Assembly: GCA_024404125.1 (NCBI GenBank)
Contig: JAKSQL010000020.1
Location: 1-11,705, forward strand
DNA length: 11,705 nucleotides
Direction: 5' to 3'
Source: Clostridia bacterium
GTDB taxonomy: Bacteria; Bacillota; Clostridia; Oscillospirales; Acutalibacteraceae
Shown here: positions 6,297 to 11,705 of the stretch, in pieces
Position numbering within the stretch: the stretch's first letter is position 1
Layout: the number at the start of each line of letters is the position of its first letter
Position numbers and translations under genes: made by a program
Notes under the pieces: model-generated
What the model saw: the letters and a program-made list of their open reading frames with translations, nothing else
Database searches by the model: none
Told to the model about the DNA's origin: nothing

Positions 6297-7853
6297 TTAT
6301 TTTGCGTAGTCTATCGCGCGGTTTTCGCGGATAAGATTAACCTTAATCTGACCCGGATATTCAAGTTCGCTTTCGATTTTCTGAGCGATTTCGTGAGCCA
6401 CAATAGTCATTTGGTCATCACTTATCATCTCGGGTTTAACAATTATACGAACTTCTCTGCCCGCCTGAATTGCAAACGAGCCCTCAACACCGTTAAAGGA
6501 ATTGGCGATTTCCTCTAACTTTTCGAGACGCTTAATGTAGTTCTCAATATTCTCTCTTCTTGCACCCGGTCTTGCGGCGGAAATAGCGTCAGCCGCCTGA
6601 ACTATGCAAGCGATAACCGTTTTCGCCTCAACGTCACCGTGGTGAGCGTGAATTGCGTGAACAACAGTTTCGCTTTCGTGATACTTTTTAGCTGCTTCAA
6701 CACCGAGTTGAATATGTGAGCCCTCTTGCTCGTGGTCGATTGCTTTACCAATATCGTGAAGCAATCCCGCACGTTTTGCAAGAGTAACGTCAGCGCCGAG
6801 CTCTGCCGCTAAAAGTCCCGAAAGGTGACATACCTCAAGTGAATGGTTAAGTACGTTTTGACCGTAACTTGTACGGAAATGAAGTCTGCCTAAAAGTTTT
6901 ATGAGTTCGGGGTGTAAATTGCTTACGCCCGACTCTATCATTGCTCTTTCGCCTTCCTGCTTTATAACCGCTTCTACCTCTGCGGTGGCTTTTGCAACCG
7001 TTTCTTCAATTCTTGCCGGATGAATTCTGCCGTCCACAATAAGTTTTTCAAGAGTTACTCTCGCAATTTCTCTTCTTATCGGCTCAAAACTCGAAACGGT
7101 TATTGCTTCGGGAGTATCGTCAATAATAAGGTCAACGCCTGTTGCATTCTCTATCGCACGGATATTTCTACCCTCACGGCCTATGATTCTGCCCTTCATT
7201 TCGTCGTTGGGCAATGCAACAACCGAAACGGTCATTTCGGAAGAATGGTCGGCGGCGCAACGTTGAATTGCGTGGCCTATCATCTCCCTCGCTATGCGGT
7301 CTGACTCATCTTTGGTCTGCTGTTCAAATTCCATAATCTTAACGGCTTTTTCGTGGGATAACTCACCGTCAAGCATACTGAGCAGTTCGGATTTTGCCTG
7401 TTCTTTTGAGAAGCCCGATATTTTTTCAAGCATATCAAGTTGACTTCTCTTAATCTGCTCACATTCTGCCATACGCTCTTCAATTTCTTTCGAGCGCTCT
7501 GCCAACTTTTCCTCTTTCGCTTCAAGATTATCTATCTTGCGGTCAAGGGTTTCTTCTTTTTGCTGAAGTCTGTGTTCCTGACGCTGTACCTCAGTTCTGC
7601 GCTCGCGCAAATCCTTTTCGGTATCCTGTCTTAACTGATGGATTTCTTCTTTTGCTTCAATTAATGTTTCTTTTTTACGTGTTTCTGCGGTTTTCATTGC
7701 ATCGTTAAGAATTCGCTTTGCTTCTTCTTCTGCCGAGCCGATTGCCTTTTCTGCGGACTTGCGGCGATAAGCCGAGCCGAGAAAGAAACCGATTACTGCA
7801 AGTATAACGGCGCAAACACCGAAGATAACGTAAGTAAATGTGCTTGGTGACAT
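6297..7853 (-). CDS. rny: Ribonuclease Y (membrane-anchored endoribonuclease)
   Basis: A 518-aa protein, the normal length for RNase Y, which starts mRNA decay at the inner face of the membrane in Firmicutes. Domains in order: one N-terminal membrane anchor (about 7-27), a long charged coiled coil (about 30-180), a KH RNA-binding domain with GRIIGREGRNIRAIE (221-235), and an HD phosphodiesterase domain with H337, RAGLLHDIGKA (361-371, HD at 366-367) and HAHHGD (402-407). It ends in a conserved C-terminal domain. The start is ATG 7851-7853, preceded seven bases earlier by a perfect AGGAGGT. An upstream in-frame GTG at 7862 overlaps that site and is rejected. It has its own promoter upstream and is convergent with the ABC operon. 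Confidence 0.97.
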   Translation of the reverse strand: MSPSTFTYVIFGVCAVILAVIGFFLGSAYRRKSAEKAIGSAEEEAKRILNDAMKTAETRKKETLIEAKEEIHQLRQDTEKDLRERRTEVQRQEHRLQQKEETLDRKIDNLEAKEEKLAERSKEIEERMAECEQIKRSQLDMLEKISGFSKEQAKSELLSMLDGELSHEKAVKIMEFEQQTKDESDRIAREMIGHAIQRCAADHSSEMTVSVVALPNDEMKGRIIGREGRNIRAIENATGVDLIIDDTPEAITVSSFEPIRREIARVTLEKLIVDGRIHPARIEETVAKATAEVEAVIKQEGERAMIESGVSNLHPELIKLLGRLHFRTSYGQNVLNHSLEVCHLSGLLAAELGADVTLAKRAGLLHDIGKAIDHEQEGSHIQLGVEAAKKYHESETVVHAIHAHHGDVEAKTVIACIVQAADAISAARPGARRENIENYIKRLEKLEEIANSFNGVEGSFAIQAGREVRIIVKPEMISDDQMTIVAHEIAQKIESELEYPGQIKVNLIRENRAIDYAK

Positions 7854-8009
7854 TCTTTGCACCTCCTATATAATAAGGCAGTTTTTCTATTGGTATCGGA
7901 ACAAACCGAAATTTAACGGGGACTGCCGATAAACCCCGACATACTATTTATCTGCGTTTATGCCGAAATTCGCCAAAGTTCAACCTAAACACAATAATTT
8001 AGCATTATA

Positions 8010-8038
8010 ATTTTAACATTATATTGGCATTATGTCAA
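8010..8038 (-). promoter_or_regulatory. Promoter of rny
   Basis: On the minus strand, a consensus TTGACA (8038-8033) and TAAAAT (8015-8010) are spaced 17 bp. The predicted start near 8003 gives rny a leader of about 150 nt. The leader holds a small possible hairpin, CGGGG/CCCCG at 7938-7934 and 7921-7917. The promoter begins only about 10 bases past the stop of the FkbM gene, and no terminator was seen between the two. Confidence 0.7.
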
Positions 8039-8047
8039 GTAAAACAA

Positions 8048-9079
8048 CTATATAAAGTAGAAACAAGTGTCCCACGCGGGAAGACTCCTTTGGTGGCGCA
8101 TATAAATTTTATAATCGTTTCTGATGCTCAATACCTTTTCGGGCAGTAAAAATAAGTCCTCACTTTTGTGATAGCAGGATATAAGCATTTTGGGCTTAGA
8201 GTTGTATATCAGGTTTTTTGCACCCGAAATTGCCTTTGCCTCAGCACCCTCAACGTCCATTTTTATAAAAGTTGCCCTATCGGTAATGCTGTCTAATGTA
8301 AGACTGTCGCACAACGTGGCATTTTCTTTATTTGAAGAGCCGCGGGACGCGTTCATACAAAACGGCTCTTTACCGCATTTATCCGAAATGCAGGCATTTA
8401 TTAGATTTACGTTTTTCAAACCTTTAAGCACATTTTCAAGTTTTAAAAAGGTCTTTTTATCCGGCTCTGCCGCGTATATTGCCTTGTAATCGGAAACACG
8501 GCTTAAAAACTCCGAAACGGTATCTCCCCTGTATGCCCCGAGGTCAACGAAAATCTCACTGTCATTAAGTTTTAAAAAAGTACGGTAGGGCTCATCTTTA
8601 TCGGTTTCACAATCAAAAAGATATTCCGTTTTCCCGCTTATTTTAGCGTTTATTATATCGCAAAATGTCTTTTTTGAAACATCGTCTTCAAGCCGCTCAT
8701 ACACAAAGTCAAAGCGGCTTTTGTTCTTTAAGTAAAAATCTTTGGTAAAAAGCGTGTCGCCGTAAACGGGAACGTCGGGCGCGTAAAGTTCGTGCCGTGA
8801 GGAAATCCGCTTCACATTTTCTATTACCTCTTCCCTGCTGCTGCCGAAACACAGTAATACTATCATATCGTCAAATTTATTTTAAACATAAGAAAGAGAA
8901 GAAAGTGTAAGACCGTAAACCTGATTTTTACGGACAAATCCGTCGGTCGCAAAAACGGCGCTTGGCTCTTTGCCAAGCGATTTCAAGACGTTATATATCT
9001 TATCCGCACCGTTGCCCATTCCGTAAAACACTATCGGCTTATCGGTGAATTTTAAGTATTCCCATAAATCAGATTCCAT
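8048..9079 (-). pseudogene. FkbM-family SAM-dependent methyltransferase, interrupted by one in-frame stop
   Basis: One frame runs from ATG 9077-9079 (GGAGG five bases upstream) to TAG 8048-8050, 343 codons, but codon 66 (8882-8884) is TAA. Before it, residues 1-65 contain DKPIVFYGMGNGADKIYNVL, a Rossmann-like start seen at the N-terminus of this type of FkbM protein. After it, in the same frame, NKFDD leads into MIVLLCFGSSREEVIENV, APDVPVYGD and the methyltransferase domain. That domain has SAM motif VDLGAYRGDT, the EPD segment and the FkbM signature IKMDVEGAEAKAI. Such proteins typically O-methylate sugars in surface polysaccharides or secondary metabolites. The second part (ATG at 8866, 272 codons) has no ribosome binding site of its own. 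I infer a recent nonsense mutation, since the rest is intact; a base-call error is the main alternative. Confidence 0.85.
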
Positions 9080-9105
9080 AATTTCCTCCGTTTTGATATA
9101 TACTG

Positions 9106-9134
9106 ATTATACATTAAAAATGCAAAAAGTTCAA
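9106..9134 (-). promoter_or_regulatory. Promoter of the FkbM gene
   Basis: On the minus strand, TTGAAC (9134-9129) and TATAAT (9111-9106) are spaced 17 bp, with the FkbM ATG about 27 bases past the -10 box. Only two bases separate its -35 box from that of the divergent rhaB promoter. The promoter looks intact although its gene is interrupted. Confidence 0.72.
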
Positions 9135-9136
9135 TA

Positions 9137-9165
9137 TAGACAAACCACTTCACGCGTGGTATAAT
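9137..9165 (+). promoter_or_regulatory. Promoter of rhaB
   Basis: TAGACA (9137-9142) and a consensus TATAAT (9160-9165) are spaced 17 bp. The predicted start near 9172 leaves a short leader before ATG 9201. Confidence 0.75.
9144..9160. promoter_or_regulatory. Palindrome in the rhaB promoter spacer, possible operator
   Basis: ACCAC (9144-9148) and GTGGT (9156-9160) form a 5-bp inverted repeat. It overlaps the perfect 8-bp palindrome CACGCGTG (9151-9158), which is GC-rich against an AT-rich surround. A protein bound between the -35 and -10 boxes would block rhaB transcription. It does not resemble the AAAC/GTTT palindromes near rhaM. Confidence 0.4.
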
Positions 9166-9200
9166 CTAACTGTAATTTTTTGCAAAAAGAGGTAGATTCT

Positions 9201-10670
9201 ATGAAAAAAGTTCTCGCTTACGACTTTGGCGCTTCAAGCGGCAGAGCAATGCTTGTAACCCTTAAAGACGGCAAAGTAAATATGGAAGAAATCCACCGTT
9301 TTTCAAACGACCCCGTTACTGTAAACGGCAGAATGTATTGGGACGTTTTGCGTTTATTTTTTGAAATTAAATCCGGCATAACAAAAGCGGTAAATATGGG
9401 CGGTTTTGATGCGGTAAGCATTGATACCTGGGGCGTTGATTTCGGTCTTATGGATAAAAACGGCAACCTGCTCGCAAACCCGTTTCACTACCGCGATAAC
9501 CGTACCGATAACATACCCGAAAAGGTGTTTAAAGATTATATTTCAAAAGAGGAACTTTACAAAAGAGCGGGACTTCAACTCATACATTTTAATACCATTT
9601 ACCAACTTATGTACTTAAAGTACTATGAGCCCGAAACTCTCGCCCGCGCCGAAAAAATGCTTATGATGCCCGACCTCTTTGCTTATATGCTTACGGGTGA
9701 AATTCACGAGGAAGCAAGTATCGCTTCAACCTCAAACCTTTTAAATCCCGTTACGAAAGATTGGGATTTTGAACTTATAGATAAATTAGGTCTTGAAAGA
9801 AGAATTTTCGCGCCGATGTTAAAGCCCGGCAGTGAATACGGCAAATTTTCCGATGCTATATGCGAAGAACTCGGTTGCGATAAAGTGCCCGTAATTGCAG
9901 TAGCAGGTCACGATACCGCTTCCGCGGTAGCGGCAACACCGAGTATTTCGGACGATTTTGTTTACATAAGTTGCGGCACGTGGAGTCTTTTCGGCATTGA
10001 AAGCAAAACTCCGATTCTTACCGATGATGCTATGAATGCCGACTTCACCAACGAGGGCGGTTTTGAGGATACTACCCGTTTTCTTAAAAACATTATGGGG
10101 CTGTGGCTTATTCAGGAATCGCGCCGTCAGTGGAAACGTGAGGGTGACGATGTAGGGTTTGACGTTCTCGAAAAAGAGGCGCTTGCCGCCAAGCCCTTTA
10201 AATGCTTTATTAACGTTGACGATAAGTCGTTTGAGGCATCAGGCAACCTGCCGAAACGTGTTTGCGAATACTGTGAAAAAACAGGTCAGTACGTACCAAA
10301 AAACCGCGGTGAAATTATGCGCTGCATATATGAAAGTCTTGCACTTAAATATAAGCACACTTTCAATGTACTTTCCGAACTTTCAAACAGAAAGTATAAC
10401 CGTATAAACGTTTTGGGCGGCGGTATCAAAGATACATTACTTTGCAAACTTACCGCAAACGCCTGCGGCGTAGAGGTGCTTGCAGGTCCTGCCGAAGCAA
10501 CTGCTATGGGAAATGCAACGGTAGCCCTTTACTCGCTCGGTGAACTTAAAGACTTTAAGCAAATGCGTCAGGCGGTAATAAACTCAACAGATATAAAGAC
10601 CTATTTGCCCGAGAATACCGAAGAACTCGAAAAAGCATATAAAAAATACCTCGAGGTCACGGGACTTTAA
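9201..10670 (+). CDS. rhaB: Rhamnulokinase
   Basis: A 489-aa sugar kinase of the FGGY family, the usual length for RhaB, which phosphorylates L-rhamnulose to L-rhamnulose 1-phosphate with ATP in the cytoplasm. Landmarks: phosphate loop YDFGASSGRAML (7-18), DTWGVDFGLMD (75-85), GHDTASAV (236-243) with Asp238 as catalytic base, SCGTWSLFG (257-265), the RhaB-specific FTNEGG and FLKNIMGLWLIQE, and the second ATP-site LGGGIKD with GPAEATAMGNA. No defect is visible. The start is ATG 9201, preceded eight bases earlier by AGAGG; an in-frame TTG at 9180 would add seven residues. It is monocistronic, with its own promoter and terminator. The isomerase and aldolase genes are not adjacent; rhaM lies about 8.5 kb away on the other strand. 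Confidence 0.95.
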   Translation: MKKVLAYDFGASSGRAMLVTLKDGKVNMEEIHRFSNDPVTVNGRMYWDVLRLFFEIKSGITKAVNMGGFDAVSIDTWGVDFGLMDKNGNLLANPFHYRDNRTDNIPEKVFKDYISKEELYKRAGLQLIHFNTIYQLMYLKYYEPETLARAEKMLMMPDLFAYMLTGEIHEEASIASTSNLLNPVTKDWDFELIDKLGLERRIFAPMLKPGSEYGKFSDAICEELGCDKVPVIAVAGHDTASAVAATPSISDDFVYISCGTWSLFGIESKTPILTDDAMNADFTNEGGFEDTTRFLKNIMGLWLIQESRRQWKREGDDVGFDVLEKEALAAKPFKCFINVDDKSFEASGNLPKRVCEYCEKTGQYVPKNRGEIMRCIYESLALKYKHTFNVLSELSNRKYNRINVLGGGIKDTLLCKLTANACGVEVLAGPAEATAMGNATVALYSLGELKDFKQMRQAVINSTDIKTYLPENTEELEKAYKKYLEVTGL

Positions 10671-10677
10671 ACAATAA

Positions 10678-10721
10678 AAAGAGTTCGGTGCTAAAAAAAC
10701 GCCGAACTCTTTAATTTTTTT
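10678..10721 (+). terminator. Intrinsic terminator of rhaB
   Basis: AAAGAGTTCGGTG (10678-10690) pairs with CGCCGAACTCTTT (10700-10712), including one G-T pair, around a nine-base loop. TTAATTTTTTT follows. The T-run directly abuts the tRNA promoter. Confidence 0.9.
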
Positions 10722-10722
10722 G

Positions 10723-10751
10723 TTGACATATAGGCGGTGTAATGATATAAT
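10723..10751 (+). promoter_or_regulatory. Perfect-consensus promoter of tRNA-Leu
   Basis: TTGACA (10723-10728) and TATAAT (10746-10751) are spaced exactly 17 bp, as expected for a strong stable-RNA promoter. The tRNA begins 36 bases past the -10 box. Confidence 0.9.
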
Positions 10752-10786
10752 AGTCAAGCGCGATAATTTTAAGCGAATATAAAAAT

Positions 10787-10870
10787 GCGAGTGTGCTGGA
10801 ATAGGCAGACAGGCACGTTTGAGGGGCGTGTGTCCACGACGTACGGGTTCAAGTCCCGTCACTCGCACCA
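10787..10870 (+). tRNA. tRNA-Leu, anticodon GAG
   Basis: Acceptor strands GCGAGTG (10787-10793) and CACTCGC (10860-10866) pair fully, followed by discriminator A and an encoded CCA (10868-10870). The anticodon stem CACGT/GCGTG (one G-T pair) encloses the seven-base loop TTGAGGG with anticodon GAG at 10821-10823, reading CUC and CUU. A long variable arm makes it class II, as leucine requires. GGGTTCAAGTCCC forms the T arm. The 84-nt gene has its own promoter and terminator. Confidence 0.95.
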
Positions 10871-10874
10871 TTTG

Positions 10875-10920
10875 GAATGTTCTTATAGGATTTGAGTTTC
10901 TATAAGGGCATTCTTTTTTT
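10875..10920 (+). terminator. Intrinsic terminator of tRNA-Leu
   Basis: GAATGTTCTTATAG (10875-10888) pairs with CTATAAGGGCATTC (10900-10913) through 14 pairs, two of them G-T, around an 11-base loop. A seven-base T-run follows. It lies between the tRNA and the stop codon of the convergent recombinase gene at 10930. Confidence 0.88.
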
Positions 10921-10929
10921 ACAAACTTC

Positions 10930-11705
10930 TTATCCTGCTGTTTGCGAGAGATAATTAACAGTTACGCCTTTTCGGGTAGGAATAGTTATTTCCGGCTCTT
11001 TAAGCGGGATATTTTCAGGTATGGATATACTCCCTATGCAGTTATAATGAATGACTATATTTTGCTTCTTTACACCGTCTACTGTTTCGGCATTATAGAC
11101 CTCGATATACTCAATCAATTCGTGCAGCATAACGGGAGTGAGTTTTCGTCCCCGAGTGTATTTCTTTATTGCTTTCATAAAGTTTTCGGTCGATAAGGAT
11201 TTTTCGCTTATTTCGGTATATTTTTGCCTTGTCGTTTCAATACTTGCCTCAATCTCTCTTTGCTCATCTTCATATTTTCGGGACATTTTGGCAAATCTTT
11301 CGTCACTTATCTTGCCCGAAACATTATCCTCGTAGATTCGTTGGAACAACGAGTCTATTTCTTTATCCCTTGAAATAAGCAAATTAAGTTCATTTTCTAA
11401 AATCTTTGCTTGTTTTTTGAGTGCTTCTTCGGAATATTTTGAAACTGCATTTATAAATTCGTCTTCATAGTGACAGGCAAACTGCGTAAGCCGTCTTATT
11501 TCTGATAAAACTATCTTTTCCAAAAAGTCAACTCGGATATAGTGGGTGGAAAAGCAGGTTTTACGACTTCCTTTATTGAAATTGGCGCAGTTGAAATACT
11601 TTATATCGGGGTTTGCGCTGTTAAAATGATAGTGCAGATTCCCTCCGCAGTCGGAACACCGCAGAAGTCCCGAAAACATATTCGTTTCTCCCGTTCTCAT
11701 TTTCT
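10930..11705 (-). CDS. Large serine recombinase, C-terminal part (5' end outside window)
   Basis: The frame is open at the right window edge, so at least the catalytic N-terminal domain and the start of the recombinase domain are missing here; the Met at 11700 is internal. The visible 256 residues begin MRTGETNMFSGLL and continue with a zinc ribbon, CSDCGG (Cys15, Cys18), then Cys38 and Cys49. A long charged coiled coil (about 80-170, rich in Glu, Lys and Arg) comes next, then the C-terminal domain with LTPVMLHELIEYIEVYNAE. This is the layout of Tn4451/phage-type large serine recombinases of Firmicutes, which integrate and excise mobile elements by binding attachment sites with the zinc ribbon and coiled coil. 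The gene ends 59 bases from the 3' end of tRNA-Leu and points toward it, which suggests that an element boundary is near. The identity of the element is not visible. Confidence 0.85.
   Translation of the reverse strand, partial: KMRTGETNMFSGLLRCSDCGGNLHYHFNSANPDIKYFNCANFNKGSRKTCFSTHYIRVDFLEKIVLSEIRRLTQFACHYEDEFINAVSKYSEEALKKQAKILENELNLLISRDKEIDSLFQRIYEDNVSGKISDERFAKMSRKYEDEQREIEASIETTRQKYTEISEKSLSTENFMKAIKKYTRGRKLTPVMLHELIEYIEVYNAETVDGVKKQNIVIHYNCIGSISIPENIPLKEPEITIPTRKGVTVNYLSQTAG

Noticed and set aside
7020..7304. 94-codon plus-strand frame inside rny, and similar antisense frames in other genes
   Set aside because: They are shadows of well-supported genes, with no ribosome binding sites and no recognisable protein features.
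7854..7862. GTG start for RNase Y three codons upstream
   Set aside because: The GTG overlaps the AGGAGGT ribosome binding site itself; ATG 7853 has ideal spacing.
8048..8866. Separate complete 272-aa FkbM methyltransferase gene
   Set aside because: There is no ribosome binding site before ATG 8866, and the upstream 65 codons continue the same protein in the same frame, so it is one interrupted gene.
10584..10871. Minus-strand 95-codon frame over the rhaB end, terminator and tRNA
   Set aside because: It covers an intrinsic terminator, a promoter and the tRNA complement. The MVRVTGLEPVRRG-like start is a known artefact of translating tRNA-Leu antisense.
1..11705. CRISPR array, toxin-antitoxin, retron, anti-phage or biosynthetic cluster
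   Set aside because: I found no regularly spaced repeats, reverse transcriptase, nuclease-helicase set or small paired genes. The only mobile-element gene is the recombinase fragment.

Overview
The window looks like a chromosomal segment of a low-to-moderate-GC, Gram-positive anaerobe of the Clostridia, most likely a gut or rumen member near the Oscillospiraceae/Ruminococcaceae. This rests on RNase Y, strong AGGAGG-type ribosome binding sites, near-consensus sigma-A promoters, hairpin-plus-T-run terminators, a lipoprotein-anchored ABC transporter and a Firmicutes-type large serine recombinase. The placement is inference from protein style, not a database match.

Layout: (1) 2-337, the C-terminal end of a CDP-alcohol phosphatidyltransferase, cut by the window edge. 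(2) 392-3217, a sugar-related block: rhaM (L-rhamnose mutarotase) and a truncated, decayed LacI-family regulator on the minus strand, divergent from a 522-aa cytoplasmic six-hairpin protein that is probably a carbohydrate-active enzyme of unassigned family. LacI-type palindromes sit at both start sites. (3) 3287-6293, a tightly overlapping four-gene operon: Crp/Fnr-like regulator, lipoprotein substrate-binding protein, permease and short ATPase of a NitT/TauT-type ABC importer. Its TTGACA-17-TATAAT promoter is followed directly by a perfect 11-bp inverted repeat. (4) 6297-8038, the housekeeping gene rny (RNase Y) on the minus strand, with its own promoter and a leader of about 150 nt. (5) 8048-9079, an FkbM-family methyltransferase gene interrupted by a single in-frame TAA. 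(6) 9137-10721, rhaB (rhamnulokinase), transcribed from a promoter placed back to back with the FkbM promoter. (7) 10723-10920, a complete tRNA-Leu(GAG) transcription unit. (8) 10930-11705, the C-terminal part of a large serine recombinase, suggesting that a mobile element begins just beyond the tRNA.

Functional reading: rhaM and rhaB both act on L-rhamnose (anomer interconversion, then phosphorylation of L-rhamnulose), and the six-hairpin enzyme may release sugars from imported plant-polysaccharide fragments. The isomerase and aldolase steps are not in the window. The Crp/Fnr-ABC operon looks like a self-contained, self-regulated uptake system whose substrate cannot be read from the sequence.

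I saw no CRISPR array, toxin-antitoxin pair, anti-phage system, retron or riboswitch. The points most worth following are the Crp/Fnr-ABC operon with its operator, the unassigned six-hairpin enzyme, the nonsense-interrupted FkbM gene, the decayed LacI, and the recombinase next to the tRNA.
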